In this document: one piece after another, positions 18,315 through 28,546 of the stretch | Layout: each line of letters begins with the position of its first letter | Numbering within the stretch: the first letter of the stretch is position 1 | Assembly: GCF_024295625.1 (NCBI RefSeq) | Contig: NZ_JANCOJ010000002.1 | Coordinates: forward strand, 434,001 to 498,000 | Direction: 5' to 3' | Length of the DNA stretch: 64,000 bases | Source of the DNA: Streptococcus sp. CF8_St5-11 | GTDB taxonomy: Bacteria; Bacillota; Bacilli; Lactobacillales; Streptococcaceae | The notes under the pieces: generated by a model | What the model was told of the DNA's origin: nothing | Database searches by the model: none | Seen by the model: the letters and a program-made list of their open reading frames with translations, nothing else | Position numbers and translations under genes: made by a program

Positions 18315-20771
18315 ATGCAGGATAATAATCTAATTGATGTGAATTTAACATCAGAAATGAAGACGAGTTTTATCGATTATGCCATGAGTGTTATCGTAGC
18401 TCGTGCCCTCCCTGATGTTCGGGATGGTTTAAAACCCGTTCACCGTCGTATTTTGTATGGTATGAATGAATTGGGTGTTACGCCAGATAAACCACATAAG
18501 AAGTCAGCCCGTATCACAGGGGATGTTATGGGTAAATACCACCCACACGGGGATTCCTCTATTTATGAAGCCATGGTTCGGATGGCGCAATGGTGGAGCT
18601 ATCGCTATATGCTAGTGGACGGCCATGGGAACTTTGGTTCTATGGACGGAGATGGGGCCGCTGCACAACGGTATACCGAAGCCCGTATGAGCAAGATCGC
18701 ACTTGAGATGTTGCGGGATATCAATAAGAATACAGTTGATTTTGCAGATAACTATGATGCCAGTGAGCGGGAGCCCATGGTGCTACCAGCACGCTTCCCT
18801 AACCTTCTTGTGAATGGAGCTACAGGGATTGCCGTTGGGATGGCAACCAATATTCCTCCACACAATTTGGGAGAAACCATTGATGCAGTGAAGCTGATGA
18901 TGGACAATCCTGAAGTGACCACTCGTGAACTCATGGAAGTGCTGCCTGGTCCAGATTTTCCAACCGGAGCCTTGGTCATGGGGAAATCAGGTATTCATAA
19001 GGCCTATGAAACAGGGAAAGGTTCAATTGTTCTTCGTTCTCGTACAGAGATTGAAGTAACCAAGAGTGGCCGTGAACGGATTGTTGTCACTGAGTTCCCT
19101 TATATGGTCAATAAAACCAAGGTGCACGAGCACATCGTTCGCTTGGTGCAAGAAAAACGGATCGAAGGGATTACAGCTGTACGTGATGAATCAAACCGTG
19201 AAGGGGTTCGTTTTGTGATTGAGGTCCGCCGAGATGCTTCGGCTAACGTTATTTTGAACAACCTCTTTAAGATGACACAAATGCAAACCAATTTTGGTTT
19301 CAATATGTTGGCGATCCAAAATGGTGTTCCAAAGATTCTTTCTCTTCGACAAATTTTAGGGGCTTATATTGAGCACCAGAAAGAAGTGGTGACTCGACGG
19401 ACCATCTTTGATAAAGAAAAAGCGGAAGCACGTGCCCATATCTTAGAAGGTTTGCTCATTGCCTTGGATCACATCGATGAAGTGATCCGGATCATCCGCA
19501 ATAGCCGGACAGACGCTGAAGCACAAGCTGAATTGATGGCTAAATTCAAGCTCTCTGAACGTCAAAGCCAAGCCATTTTGGACATGCGTCTTCGTCGTTT
19601 GACCGGTTTGGAACGAGACAAGATCCAAAGTGAATACGATGATTTGGTTGCCTTGATTGCTGATTTGGCTGATATTTTGGCGAAACCAGAACGTGTGGCG
19701 ACCATCATCAAGGAAGAATTGGAAGAAGTCAAACGCAAGTTTGGCGATGCTCGCCGAACTGAGTTGATGATCGGAGAAGTCCTTTCTCTTGAAGATGAGG
19801 ACTTGATTGAAGAAACAGATGTCTTGATCACCCTTTCTAACAAAGGCTACATCAAACGTTTGGATCAAGCGGAATTTACCGCTCAAAAACGTGGTGGACG
19901 TGGGGTCCAAGGAACTGGTGTCAAAGATGATGACTTTGTCCGTGAACTGGTCTCTACGAGCACCCATGATCATTTGCTCTTCTTTACCAATAAAGGGCGT
20001 GTCTATCGTCTGAAAGGTTATGAGATTCCAGAATATGGCCGGACAGCTAAAGGATTACCAATCGTCAACCTCTTAAAATTGGACGAAGGTGAATCGATTC
20101 AAACCATTATCAATGTGGAGCAAGACCGCAGTGATAAAGCTTATCTCTTCTTTACGACGCGACAAGGTTTGGTCAAGCGGACCAATGTAGCTGAATTTTC
20201 AAATATTCGTCAGAACGGTCTCAAAGCTCTGAATCTGCGCGATGAGGATGAATTGATCAATGTCTTCCTTACAGATGGCAATGCTGACGTCATTATCGGT
20301 ACCAAGTATGGTTATTCTGTCCGCTTTAATGAGGCTGTAGTTCGGAATATGGGACGCTCTGCCACAGGTGTACGTGGTGTGAATCTCCGCGAAGGAGACA
20401 AGGTTGTTGGGGCTAGCGTCGTTACGGATCAAGATGAAGTATTGATCATCACTGAAAAAGGGTATGGTAAGCGGACAATGGCTAGCGAATACCCAACCAA
20501 AGGCCGTGGCGGTAAAGGAATCAAGACAGCCAATATCACAGAGAAAAATGGTCCCTTAGCTGGTCTTTTAACCGTTAAAGGGGATGAAGATCTGATGATC
20601 ATTACCGATACCGGAGTCATGATCCGTACAAGTGTTGAAAATATCTCTCAAACGGGTCGTTCAACTCAGGGTGTGAAAGTCATGAGACTGGATCAGGATG
20701 CGAAAATTGTGACCTTTACAACAGTCCAGCCCGATGAAAAAGATGAAGAAGTAGTGGAAGAAAACGAATAG
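18315..20771 (+). CDS. gyrA: DNA gyrase subunit A
   Basis: GyrA cuts and rejoins DNA during negative supercoiling, with GyrB. The 818-aa protein has [10 protein letters not shown] (quinolone residues Ser81 and Glu85, both wild type), catalytic Tyr120 in [10 protein letters not shown], and a C-terminal beta-propeller with the GyrA box QKRGGRG near residue 520, which marks gyrase rather than topoisomerase IV. The end is acidic. It starts 14 bases upstream of srtA after its stop, a conserved streptococcal pair. Confidence 0.97.
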   Translation: MQDNNLIDVNLTSEMKTSFIDYAMSVIVARALPDVRDGLKPVHRRILYGMNELGVTPDKPHKKSARITGDVMGKYHPHGDSSIYEAMVRMAQWWSYRYMLVDGHGNFGSMDGDGAAAQRYTEARMSKIALEMLRDINKNTVDFADNYDASEREPMVLPARFPNLLVNGATGIAVGMATNIPPHNLGETIDAVKLMMDNPEVTTRELMEVLPGPDFPTGALVMGKSGIHKAYETGKGSIVLRSRTEIEVTKSGRERIVVTEFPYMVNKTKVHEHIVRLVQEKRIEGITAVRDESNREGVRFVIEVRRDASANVILNNLFKMTQMQTNFGFNMLAIQNGVPKILSLRQILGAYIEHQKEVVTRRTIFDKEKAEARAHILEGLLIALDHIDEVIRIIRNSRTDAEAQAELMAKFKLSERQSQAILDMRLRRLTGLERDKIQSEYDDLVALIADLADILAKPERVATIIKEELEEVKRKFGDARRTELMIGEVLSLEDEDLIEETDVLITLSNKGYIKRLDQAEFTAQKRGGRGVQGTGVKDDDFVRELVSTSTHDHLLFFTNKGRVYRLKGYEIPEYGRTAKGLPIVNLLKLDEGESIQTIINVEQDRSDKAYLFFTTRQGLVKRTNVAEFSNIRQNGLKALNLRDEDELINVFLTDGNADVIIGTKYGYSVRFNEAVVRNMGRSATGVRGVNLREGDKVVGASVVTDQDEVLIITEKGYGKRTMASEYPTKGRGGKGIKTANITEKNGPLAGLLTVKGDEDLMIITDTGVMIRTSVENISQTGRSTQGVKVMRLDQDAKIVTFTTVQPDEKDEEVVEENE

Positions 20772-20784
20772 ATAAGGGGACAGC

Positions 20785-21528
20785 ATGTCACGCAAAAGAA
20801 AAAAGAAAAAGAGTTTACGCAATACTCTTATCAATATCGTTGCAACACTTTTGATTATTCTCTCGCTTCTCTTGATTTTCAATGCTCCGATCCGAAACAT
20901 GATTATGGTTTGGCATACCAACCAATACCAGGTTAGTAAGGTCGATAAAAAAACCATTGATAAGAATAAAGAAGTGAAGACGAGCTTTGATTTCCAACAT
21001 GTCCAGTCACTCTCGACGGAAGCCGTCATCAATGCCCAATGGCAAGCTCAAAAGCTACCAGTAATTGGGGGGATTTCGATTCCTGAATTAAACATGAACC
21101 TTCCGATCTTTAAGGGGCTTGAAAATGTAGCCCTCTACTACGGAGCAGGGACCATGAAGGAAAACCAAGTCATGGGGCAAGGCAATTATTCTCTTGCTAG
21201 CCACCATGTATTTGGCCTAACTGGAGCAAATGCCATGTTATTCTCACCATTAGAGAAAGCCAAGGCGGGAATGAAGATCTACATCACGGACAAAGAAAAA
21301 ATCTATACTTATGTCATCTCGTCAGTTGAGACAGTGACTCCAGATCGTGTAGATGTCATTCAAGATCGTGAAGGCGTTAATGAGATCACTTTAGTGACCT
21401 GTGAGGATGCTGCAGCGACTTACCGTACGATTGTAAAAGGAAATTTGGAAACCTCTGTTGACTATGACAAGGCTCCAAAAGACATCCTGGATTCATTCAG
21501 CAAGTCTTATAATCAAATGCAACTTTAA
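20785..21528 (+). CDS. srtA: Class A sortase
   Basis: Sortase A links LPXTG surface proteins to the cell wall. The 247-aa protein has a basic N-terminus, one membrane helix at about residues 13-34, then an outside catalytic domain. The catalytic residues are visible: His140/141 in SLASHHVFG, Cys206 in ITLVTCEDA and Arg214 in ATYRTIVKG. It follows gyrA by 13 bases and ends in a terminator, so the two are probably co-transcribed. Confidence 0.96.
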   Translation: MSRKRKKKKSLRNTLINIVATLLIILSLLLIFNAPIRNMIMVWHTNQYQVSKVDKKTIDKNKEVKTSFDFQHVQSLSTEAVINAQWQAQKLPVIGGISIPELNMNLPIFKGLENVALYYGAGTMKENQVMGQGNYSLASHHVFGLTGANAMLFSPLEKAKAGMKIYITDKEKIYTYVISSVETVTPDRVDVIQDREGVNEITLVTCEDAAATYRTIVKGNLETSVDYDKAPKDILDSFSKSYNQMQL

Positions 21529-21535
21529 GAAAATA

Positions 21536-21565
21536 AAGCCCGAGACAGAAATGTCTGGGCCTTTT
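21536..21565 (+). terminator. srtA terminator
   Basis: GCCCGAGACA pairs with TGTCTGGGC around GAAA, followed by CTTTTC. Confidence 0.85.
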
Positions 21566-21697
21566 CTATGTAGGAGGCTGGGAGAAATTCTTGTAAAATT
21601 GTAAGAGATTGGTAATATAATGTAAGGAACTTGTCATAATATTAAGGGAAAATCAGTATATAATAAAGGGGAAAGAGTATGATAAGGAGGTAGAATA

Positions 21698-21976
21698 GTG
21701 ACGAAAGAGCGAATTTATCATCTCTTGCATCATTTCTATAATCTCTTAGTAAACGATTTTCCACGAAATGGTTTAATTACGAAAGGAATCTACGAAGTAG
21801 AGCAGGTCTACCAAGTTTTAGAGGCCATTCCTCAGAGCCAGGAGTACTTGATTCGCTGTGAAATTCAACAGTTTTTAAAAGAGCTTGAACAAGTTCAAAC
21901 AGGTTACCAGATCCGCTTTAATAAAGATGAAGTCTTAGTGTTAGATGACTTGAAACAAGAAATCGCCTGTAAATAA
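21698..21976 (+). CDS. Hypothetical 92-aa protein upstream of radC
   Basis: A small soluble, mostly helical protein. It starts with GTG at 21698 after a strong AAGGAGG. A four-codon ORF (ATG ATA AGG AGG TAG, 21678-21692) overlaps that ribosome site. The sequence is rich in Leu/Gln/Glu/Tyr with no motif I recognise. It is 54 bases before radC, with no terminator between. Confidence 0.65.
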   Translation: MTKERIYHLLHHFYNLLVNDFPRNGLITKGIYEVEQVYQVLEAIPQSQEYLIRCEIQQFLKELEQVQTGYQIRFNKDEVLVLDDLKQEIACK

Positions 21977-22030
21977 TGAAAGGTTGTCGTTTTCTTCATT
22001 TATTACGAATTAATAAGTGAGGAGGAAATT

Positions 22031-22714
22031 ATGTACGACATATCATTTATTGAACCATCTTTGCTTCCTAGAGAACGTTTGGTTTCTGAAGGGGTAGATA
22101 AGCTGAGTCATCAAGAATTGCTATCCATTCTCTTACGGACAGGCAATAAGAAAAAAAGCGTTTATGAGATTGCACAAGGTCTTTTGAGTTCGGTTAATAG
22201 TTTAAAGGAGTTAAGTCAATTAACCCTAGAGGAGCTACAGGAAATCTCAGGTATTGGCCGGGTGAAGGCCATCGAACTTCAGGCTGTGATTGAGTTTGGG
22301 CGAAGGATTCATAAAGATGAATTAATGAGTTCTGAACAAATCATGAGTAGTCAGAAATTGGCTCATAAAATACAACAGGAAATTGGCCATAAAAAACAGG
22401 AGCACCTGGTTGCCCTCTATTTGAATACACAGAATGAAATTATTCATCAACAGACGATATTTATTGGAACAGTAAATAGAAGTATTGCAGAGCCCCGTGA
22501 AATCCTGCATTATGCACTGAAGCACATGGCAACCTCCATTATCTTGGCTCACAATCATCCATCTGGTGCCGTGTTCCCCAGTAAAAATGATGATGAAGTC
22601 ACTCATAGAGTCTTAGAGGCCTGTGAAGTAATGGGGTTGACCTTATTGGATCATTTGATTGTATCTGAAGAAAACTATTATAGTTACCGTGAAGAAACCG
22701 ATTATTTGGCATAA
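22031..22714 (+). CDS. radC: RadC-family (JAB/MPN) protein
   Basis: A 227-aa RadC/YicR-family protein. The N-terminal half has a helix-hairpin-helix region ([17 protein letters not shown], about residues 70-86). The C-terminal half is a JAB/MPN domain with the metal motif AHNHPSG followed by S..D. Despite the name, a direct DNA-repair role is not established. The downstream flank is occupied by one of the four repeats, which may serve as its terminator. Confidence 0.9.
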   Translation: MYDISFIEPSLLPRERLVSEGVDKLSHQELLSILLRTGNKKKSVYEIAQGLLSSVNSLKELSQLTLEELQEISGIGRVKAIELQAVIEFGRRIHKDELMSSEQIMSSQKLAHKIQQEIGHKKQEHLVALYLNTQNEIIHQQTIFIGTVNRSIAEPREILHYALKHMATSIILAHNHPSGAVFPSKNDDEVTHRVLEACEVMGLTLLDHLIVSEENYYSYREETDYLA

Positions 22715-22718
22715 AAAA

Positions 22719-22896
22719 GAGAGTGGGACAGAAATCGTTAATTCGTTAGAATTCGATTTCGTCGTCCCACCTCCGCACAGTTGAGTAGGGCTGTAAAAGC
22801 TGTTAAAATCAGCGTAGTAGAGCCCACTCAATCACTGCGTCTTGCTCGACAATCCAAAAATAATTGAGAGGCTAGGACTTTTGTCCCAGCCTCTTT
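22719..22896 (+). repeat. ~180-nt repeat element, copy 1
   Basis: It begins GAGAGTGGGACA and ends TGTCCCAGCCTC plus T residues, giving imperfect 12-base terminal inverted repeats (10 of 12). It contains three hairpins, the last (GGCTAGGAC / GTCCCAGCC) shaped like a terminator. The other copies are at 30445, 32286 and 40031 (inverted). It starts five bases after the radC stop and lies between radC and rex. Confidence 0.9.
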
Positions 22897-22916
22897 TCTT
22901 GTTAATGTATAAGTCT

Positions 22917-23564
22917 TTATTCTTCGTTTTTTCGCATGAAATAAAGGAGTGTTTGCAATTCACTGGTGAGATCGACATATTGAACGACGACATCTTTAGG
23001 GACTGTTAGATGTACTGGTGAGAAGCTGAGAATTCCCTTGACACCAGCGTCTACCAAAAGACTAGCAACTTCTTGAGCCTTGACGCTAGGAACAGTAAGG
23101 ATGGCTGTTTGAATGCCTTCTTGTTTGAGCTTTTCTTTGATGGTGGAAATACCGTAAATGGGAATTCCGTCCTTACTTTTGGTATTGATCAGCTCATGAT
23201 CGTCTAGATCAAATGCCATGACAATTTTCATCTTATTGCGTTCATGGAAGCGATAGTTGAGAAGCGCACTTCCCATATTTCCGATCCCCACAATAGCGAC
23301 ATTGGTAATGGCATTGTCATTTAAAAGATCTGCAAAGAAGTTCATCAGTTTTTTTACGTCATAACCAAATCCACGTCTTCCTAATTCACCAAAATATGAG
23401 AAATCTCGTCGAACAGTAGCAGAGTCAATCCCAATTGCATCAGCAATTTGCTTGGAATTGGCGCGCTCTATTTTTTCAGAGTTAAAGCGTTTAAAAATGC
23501 GGTAGTAGAGCGATAAGCGTTTTGCTGTTGCGCGTGGAATTGGAGTATTTTTATCATGTTTCAC
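22917..23564 (-). CDS. rex: Redox-sensing transcriptional repressor Rex
   Basis: Rex senses the NADH/NAD+ ratio and represses fermentation and NADH-oxidising genes when NADH is low. The 215-aa protein has an N-terminal winged helix ([20 protein letters not shown], then [13 protein letters not shown]) and a Rossmann domain with [14 protein letters not shown], then a conserved end [15 protein letters not shown]. The start is taken as GTG at 23564 with AAAGG upstream, fitting the length of other streptococcal Rex proteins; the frame is open 17 codons further. Likely targets in this window would be ldh and nox, but no full Rex site was seen. Confidence 0.93.
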   Translation of the reverse strand: MKHDKNTPIPRATAKRLSLYYRIFKRFNSEKIERANSKQIADAIGIDSATVRRDFSYFGELGRRGFGYDVKKLMNFFADLLNDNAITNVAIVGIGNMGSALLNYRFHERNKMKIVMAFDLDDHELINTKSKDGIPIYGISTIKEKLKQEGIQTAILTVPSVKAQEVASLLVDAGVKGILSFSPVHLTVPKDVVVQYVDLTSELQTLLYFMRKNEE

Positions 23565-23655
23565 AATATCACAACCTTTCCCTCTTATTGTATAGGAAGA
23601 TTGTGAAAAAATCAACTATCTAGAGTGGTTTTTCAAAAATATTTTTGTCTAAAGA

Positions 23656-23697
23656 AAAAGCTGATGACGATGGGAGAGTTCCATCAGCATCAGCTTA
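23656..23697 (-). terminator. Terminator of the prs-DUF4649 gene group
   Basis: On the minus strand AAGCTGATG...GATGG pairs with CCATC...CATCAGCTT, followed by TTTTCTTT. The stem overlaps the DUF4649 stop codon. Confidence 0.85.
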
Positions 23698-23910
23698 GTT
23701 TTCAGCTTGTTCTACCTTTTTCAAAAAAGCATAGAGTCCATCGACTCGTCCTGTATAGGGTAGCTTTTCCCCCTTGTATTCAATCGATACAATTGAGTAT
23801 GAGTCAGGCAAGGTTACACAGCCTGAAAATGCTAGGATACAAGCCGCAAGGTCAGTATAAGTAGTCGTTCGTTCTACTTGGTAAGCGTCGATATAAGTTA
23901 GGGTTACCAT
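23695..23910 (-). CDS. DUF4649 family protein
   Basis: A 71-aa soluble protein of the DUF4649 type, found next to DUF1831 and a cysteine desulfurase in streptococci. The ATG at 23910 begins one base after the DUF1831 stop and gives MVTLTYIDAYQVERTTTY; upstream codons in the frame overlap DUF1831. The function is unknown. Confidence 0.75.
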   Translation of the reverse strand: MVTLTYIDAYQVERTTTYTDLAACILAFSGCVTLPDSYSIVSIEYKGEKLPYTGRVDGLYAFLKKVEQAEN

Positions 23911-23911
23911 A

Positions 23912-24259
23912 TTAGGCCTCTGTTTTGTTGAAAATTTCTCTTTCGACAAGACTATCCATTAAGAAATAGAATTTTTGTTGGATAATGTCATTTTCTGGAT
24001 TTTTAAAGATATTAACCAGGCGAAGTCCAGACTTGTCTGTAATATTGATCTTAAAACCTGTCAAATCTTTATTGAAAATAATTTTAAGTAGGAAGCCTTC
24101 GCCGCTATTTGGAACGGCTTCGAGCAAACGATTTAACTCGTAATTTCCAACTTTGGTAACAGCGAATGTATTGTCACGTAAGGTATATTTTTTAACATTT
24201 GGGTGTAGACTATAGGTATATTTGCAGTCTTTCAATGAAACACTTGTTTCAAAAGCCAT
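23912..24259 (-). CDS. DUF1831 family protein
   Basis: A 115-aa protein of the DUF1831 family, usually next to a NifS-like cysteine desulfurase in streptococci and lactobacilli. The sequence begins MAFETSVSLKDCKYTYSLHP and has no catalytic motif. It starts nine bases after the desulfurase stop, so a shared role in sulfur delivery is plausible but is inference. Confidence 0.8.
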   Translation of the reverse strand: MAFETSVSLKDCKYTYSLHPNVKKYTLRDNTFAVTKVGNYELNRLLEAVPNSGEGFLLKIIFNKDLTGFKINITDKSGLRLVNIFKNPENDIIQQKFYFLMDSLVEREIFNKTEA

Positions 24260-24268
24260 ATTGTTCTC

Positions 24269-25381
24269 CTATGATAAAATTTCTTTAAGTTTTGCGAGGA
24301 AGTCTTGAACCTCCTCTACGGTATTGAGTTCTGAAAAACTAATTCGAAGGGATTCTTTTAGGCGTGAGCTATCTTTTCCATAGAGCGCCTCAAGGACATG
24401 GCTGGGTTGAACTGTACCGGCGGTACAAGCAGAACCTGTAGAGACAGAAATTCCAGCAAGATCGAGTCGCATCAATAATACATCATTTTGGACACCCGGA
24501 AAGCCAAGGTTCCAAACAAATGGAAGATGATCGTCATTCGCATTTACGTAGTAGTCGTAGGCTGCTAAACCATTGACTAGTTCTTGGCCGAGTTTTTGAA
24601 CCTGGTTGAAATTTTCTACTTGATGTAGTGTAGCTTGCTGAAGCGCAGTTGCCATCCCGACAATAGAAATGAGATTTTCCGTGCTGGCTCTCATCTTACT
24701 TTCCTGATCACCACCATGGATGAGATTATCAAAATCTGGGACGGCTGCATAAAGGAAACCGACTCCCTTGGGGCCATGGAATTTGTGGGCAGAAGCACTG
24801 AGAAAATCAATCCCTAACTCTTCGGGATAGACCGGGACTTTCCCAATTGCTTGGACAGCATCAACATGAAAGGCAGCGGGATGATTTTTTAAGAGTTCTC
24901 CGATTTCTTTAATCGGTAGAAGATCTCCAGTCTCGTTATTGGCAAACATGGTAGAGACAAGAATGGTATCCGGTCTAAGAGCTGCCTTGATATCACTAGC
25001 CTGAATACGCCCTTCTCTTGGTGGCACGATCGTGACTTCAAATCCGAAACGTTCTACAAGGTATTCAATGGGTTCGAGAACAGCATGGTGTTCCAAAGCG
25101 GTAGTAATGATGTGTTTGCCATCTGCCTGGTGTTTCAAGCAGTAGCCTTTTATCACAGTATTATTACTTTCTGATCCACCTGAAGTGAAGAAAACACGAT
25201 TTGGAAGAGTATGGAGAGACTGAGCAATCTGCTCGCGAGATTCTCGGAGGAGTTTACTAGCCATCCGTCCATGAGCATGAAGACTCGATGGATTTCCAAA
25301 AGTGGTCTTCATAGTTGCAGACATTTTATCAATGACTTCAGGTAGAAGGGGAGTTGTTGCGGCATTATCAAAATATATCAC
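24269..25381 (-). CDS. Cysteine desulfurase (NifS/IscS-like)
   Basis: A PLP enzyme that takes sulfur from cysteine, for tRNA thiolation or Fe-S assembly. The 370-aa protein is a fold-type I aminotransferase relative: N-terminal YFDNAATTP, GNPSSLHAHGR, TSGGSESNN, PLP lysine in SASAHKFHGPKG, and the sulfur-carrying cysteine in STGSACTAG. It starts with GTG, nine bases after prs. It is separate from any suf operon; the DUF1831 and DUF4649 genes downstream may be partners. The gene symbol (nifS, iscS or other) is left open. Confidence 0.92.
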   Translation of the reverse strand: MIYFDNAATTPLLPEVIDKMSATMKTTFGNPSSLHAHGRMASKLLRESREQIAQSLHTLPNRVFFTSGGSESNNTVIKGYCLKHQADGKHIITTALEHHAVLEPIEYLVERFGFEVTIVPPREGRIQASDIKAALRPDTILVSTMFANNETGDLLPIKEIGELLKNHPAAFHVDAVQAIGKVPVYPEELGIDFLSASAHKFHGPKGVGFLYAAVPDFDNLIHGGDQESKMRASTENLISIVGMATALQQATLHQVENFNQVQKLGQELVNGLAAYDYYVNANDDHLPFVWNLGFPGVQNDVLLMRLDLAGISVSTGSACTAGTVQPSHVLEALYGKDSSRLKESLRISFSELNTVEEVQDFLAKLKEILS

Positions 25382-25390
25382 ATTAAGACC

Positions 25391-26347
25391 TTATTTCTTG
25401 TGGTAGGCAAATAGAGGACTAACAGGTTTTCTTTCTTGAATGCGAACAATAGCTTCAGCGATCAGTTCGCTAGCTGTCAGATAGTTAATATTTTTTGGAG
25501 TTGATCCGTTTGGGGCAACAGAATCAGTTACCAAGATTTCTTTGATTGGAGCTTGGTCTAATAACTCGACAGCTCCTTTCACAAATAAACCATGGCTTGA
25601 AACAGCATAAATTTCAGTAGCACCTTCGCGTTCGACGATTTTCGCAGCTTCTGAGAATGTCTTCCCAGTATTGAGGATATCGTCAATCAAGATCGCTTTT
25701 TTATCTTTGACATCCCCGATAATATAGCCATAATCACGGTTCGAATCATCTTGCTCGTAATCAATGATGGCAATCGGTGCATCAAGATATTCTGCTAAAC
25801 TACGAGCTCGTTTGACACCTGAATTTTTAGGACTGACGACTACAACATCAGGACCAGTTAGACCTTTGTTGATGTAGTGCTCTGCAAAAAGTGGAATGGT
25901 AAAGAGGTTATCCACGGCAATATCGAAGAAACCTTGAACCTGCACTGCATGGAGATCCAGTGTGACGACACGATCCACCCCAGCTTTGACCAACATGTTT
26001 GCGACGAGTTTAGCAGTGATTGGTTCACGAGGAGCAGCAGTCCGGTCTTGGCGAGCATAACCGAAGTAAGGCATGACCACATTGACAGTATTTGCGCTGG
26101 CCCGTTGGCAAGCATCTACCATAATTAACAGTTCCATCAAGTGATTGTTGACAGGGAAACTGGTTGATTGAATGATATAAATATCATATCCACGAACACT
26201 TTCCTCAATATTGACTTGGATTTCACCATCTGAGAATTGACGGGATGAAATTTTCCCAAGTGGAACCCCAGCGTGATCCGCAATCTTTTGCGCAATCTCT
26301 GGATTTGAATTGAGAGAGAAGAGCTTCATATTTTTTTTATCTGACAT
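25391..26347 (-). CDS. prs: Ribose-phosphate pyrophosphokinase
   Basis: Prs makes PRPP from ribose-5-phosphate and ATP for purine, pyrimidine, histidine and NAD synthesis. The 318-aa protein has the class I signatures: [24 protein letters not shown], the flexible-loop [28 protein letters not shown], and the PRPP-binding [16 protein letters not shown] precedes the ATG. It is first in the prs-desulfurase-DUF1831-DUF4649 group. Confidence 0.96.
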   Translation of the reverse strand: MSDKKNMKLFSLNSNPEIAQKIADHAGVPLGKISSRQFSDGEIQVNIEESVRGYDIYIIQSTSFPVNNHLMELLIMVDACQRASANTVNVVMPYFGYARQDRTAAPREPITAKLVANMLVKAGVDRVVTLDLHAVQVQGFFDIAVDNLFTIPLFAEHYINKGLTGPDVVVVSPKNSGVKRARSLAEYLDAPIAIIDYEQDDSNRDYGYIIGDVKDKKAILIDDILNTGKTFSEAAKIVEREGATEIYAVSSHGLFVKGAVELLDQAPIKEILVTDSVAPNGSTPKNINYLTASELIAEAIVRIQERKPVSPLFAYHKK

Positions 26348-26419
26348 GTGATTCCAACCTCATTTAGATTTTTGATCTTAGCACTATTTTAGCAAAAATT
26401 TGCGATAATTTCAGCTATT

Positions 26420-26977
26420 TTACAATCTTTCCGCCAATCTGGCGATTTTATTTTTAGCAGCTTTGTAGACGATTCCATGCTCTTTGATGAACTGATGGAA
26501 ATTTTCTTCCTGCTCAGCAGTTTCGACCTCGATTTCTAATTCATAATCTTCAGTGTCTAGATAGAGACTGTGGTCTAGTGCTACTAAGCCTGCATCAGTT
26601 TCTTTTTCGAATCGTTCTGTTGTAAGGCTTCCCCAGACCGCGAGGTGTTCAACGGGGATTTCTTTAGAGATCAAGAGGTTTTTGATTTCTCCGTCAGGAA
26701 ACTGTTGGTGTTGAAGAATCTCCTTGGTTTCTTCTGGGTTGAGGTCTTGATTGTACTCGAAATGGCCAACATCTTCAGGGACTTTGAGAGTCAATTCAGC
26801 CTGATCTGTGAAAGTACGCACCCGCAAGGCCATTTTTTCCTTACGGATGAGCTGGTCGGGGGTATCGATATAGTGATTGGTTTGGACAACCAATTCTGTA
26901 TCAGCAAAAAGTGGAAGGAGGGATTGGTATTCCTCCTTGTCTAGCATGGTTTTGTATTCAATTTCTAAGTGGTTCAT
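26420..26977 (-). CDS. CYTH domain protein
   Basis: A 185-aa CYTH (triphosphate tunnel metalloenzyme) protein. The family's ExExK motif is at the N-terminus (EIEYK, residues 5-9), followed by alternating charged strands such as ALRVRTF and ELTLKVPE and ELEIEVET. It probably hydrolyses a triphosphate or polyphosphate, but the substrate is unknown. It is divergent from relQ, which makes an alarmone pyrophosphate, a conserved pairing in streptococci. Confidence 0.85.
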   Translation of the reverse strand: MNHLEIEYKTMLDKEEYQSLLPLFADTELVVQTNHYIDTPDQLIRKEKMALRVRTFTDQAELTLKVPEDVGHFEYNQDLNPEETKEILQHQQFPDGEIKNLLISKEIPVEHLAVWGSLTTERFEKETDAGLVALDHSLYLDTEDYELEIEVETAEQEENFHQFIKEHGIVYKAAKNKIARLAERL

Positions 26978-27012
26978 TTTGTGGTCCTTTGCTTTTTTTC
27001 AAAAGCGATTCA

Positions 27013-27021
27013 TGATATAAT
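27013..27021 (+). promoter_or_regulatory. relQ extended -10
   Basis: TGATATAAT has the extended -10 form, 51 bases before the relQ ATG. Confidence 0.6.
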
Positions 27022-27072
27022 AAGAGATGTGTTTATTGTATACAAAAATGGTTCAGATTACAAGGTGGTAGG

Positions 27073-27744
27073 ATGGCAATTGATTGGGAAAACTTCTTAG
27101 ATCCGTATATCCAAGCAGTTGGGGAATTAAAAATCAAACTGCGTGGGATTCGTAAGCAATATCGTAAGCAACAAAAGCATTCTCCAATTGAGTTTGTTAC
27201 AGGACGGGTCAAGCCGATTGAGAGCATTCGCGAAAAGATGATCCGAAGAAATATTTCTGAAGAAAATCTGGCTCAGGATATGCAAGATATTGCTGGTCTT
27301 CGCATCATGGTCCAGTTTGTGGATGACGTCGAAGAGATCCTAGAGGTTCTGAGACAACGGCAGGATATGCGCGTGGTCCAAGAGCGAGATTACATCCGCC
27401 ACAAGAAATCAAGTGGCTACCGGAGTTACCACGTCGTGGTCGAGTATCCGGTCGATACCATTGATGGAAATGAAACGATCTTAGCAGAGATTCAAATTCG
27501 GACCTTGTCCATGAATTTTTGGGCAACCATTGAACACTCGCTTAATTATAAATATAAAGGAGACTTTCCAGACGAGATCAAAAAACGCTTAGAGACGACA
27601 GCAAACCTGGCCTATCTCTTGGATGAAGAGATGGGGGCAATTCGGGATGCGATTCAGGAGGCTCAAGCCCTGTTTGATCCACTTCATCGTAAGTTAAATG
27701 ATGGCGTTGGAAATAGTGATGACACAGATGAAGACTACAGGTAA
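27073..27744 (+). CDS. relQ: Small alarmone synthetase RelQ
   Basis: RelQ makes (p)ppGpp from ATP and GTP/GDP. The 223-aa protein has only the synthetase domain. Seen: [32 protein letters not shown] with the G-loop tyrosine, and [17 protein letters not shown]. No HD hydrolase or regulatory domain is present, and the length fits RelQ rather than full Rel. It leads the operon relQ-nadK-rluD-pta. Confidence 0.93.
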   Translation: MAIDWENFLDPYIQAVGELKIKLRGIRKQYRKQQKHSPIEFVTGRVKPIESIREKMIRRNISEENLAQDMQDIAGLRIMVQFVDDVEEILEVLRQRQDMRVVQERDYIRHKKSSGYRSYHVVVEYPVDTIDGNETILAEIQIRTLSMNFWATIEHSLNYKYKGDFPDEIKKRLETTANLAYLLDEEMGAIRDAIQEAQALFDPLHRKLNDGVGNSDDTDEDYR

Positions 27745-28546
27745 AAAAGTATCCATTATTCGCAATCGCAAGCGTCAAAGTGAAGAGGTTTTTCAGCAGT
27801 TGCGCTACAAGCTTCGGAAAAATAATTTTATTTTGACGGAGAAGCACCCGGATATTGTGATTTCAATTGGTGGCGATGGGATGTTGCTATCGGCCTTTCA
27901 CAAGTATGAACACCAGTTGGATCGGGTGCGATTTGTTGGCGTCCATACCGGACACTTAGGATTTTATACAGATTACTTAGACAGTGAAATCGATAAGCTG
28001 GTTGAGAACTTAAAATATGATACTGGAGCTAAGGTTTCTTACCCTATTTTGAATGTCAAGATTACTTTCGAAAATGGGGAAACCCGTACCATGAGAGCGT
28101 TGAACGAAGCGACGATTAAGAGAAGCGACCGGACCATGGTTGCCGATCTTACGATTAATGGAGTGGATTTTGAGCGCTTCAGAGGAGACGGGATTACCGT
28201 TTCGACTCCAACAGGAAGTACGGCTTACAACAAATCCTTAGGAGGAGCAGTCCTTCACCCGACTATTGAGGCGCTACAGATCGCTGAGATCGCCAGTCTC
28301 AACAATCGTGTCTATCGTACCTTGGGTTCTTCTGTTATTGTCCCTAAAAAGGATAAGATCGAGATTACACCGACAAGACCTGGCTTCCACATTATCTCTG
28401 TCGACAATTCAACCTATTCTTACCGTAATATTGCAAAGGTAGAATATCAGATTGACAACCATAAGATTAATTTTGTGGCAAGTTCCAGTCACACCAGCTT
28501 CTGGAATCGGGTCAAGGATGCCTTTATCGGAGATGATAGAGAATGA
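27728..28546 (+). CDS. nadK: NAD kinase
   Basis: NadK phosphorylates NAD+ to NADP+. The 272-aa protein has the catalytic-site [15 protein letters not shown] (GGDG motif), the NE motif in [14 protein letters not shown], and [16 protein letters not shown] [15 protein letters not shown]. The ATG at 27728 overlaps the relQ end by 17 bases and gives the family start MKTTGKK; in-frame ATGs up to 27698 are also possible. It is second in the relQ operon. Confidence 0.92.
   Translation: MKTTGKKVSIIRNRKRQSEEVFQQLRYKLRKNNFILTEKHPDIVISIGGDGMLLSAFHKYEHQLDRVRFVGVHTGHLGFYTDYLDSEIDKLVENLKYDTGAKVSYPILNVKITFENGETRTMRALNEATIKRSDRTMVADLTINGVDFERFRGDGITVSTPTGSTAYNKSLGGAVLHPTIEALQIAEIASLNNRVYRTLGSSVIVPKKDKIEITPTRPGFHIISVDNSTYSYRNIAKVEYQIDNHKINFVASSSHTSFWNRVKDAFIGDDRE

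Noticed and set aside
22643..22831. Short frames in the repeat copies (also 32234-32419 and 39904-40113) with similar peptides
   Set aside because: Similarity is due to the repeat DNA; no ribosome sites and no conserved function.
23601..23617. Rex-like half site TTGTGAAAAAATCAACT upstream of rex
   Set aside because: Only one half matches TTGTGAAAWWWTTCACAA; the second half is lost, so self-regulation cannot be supported.
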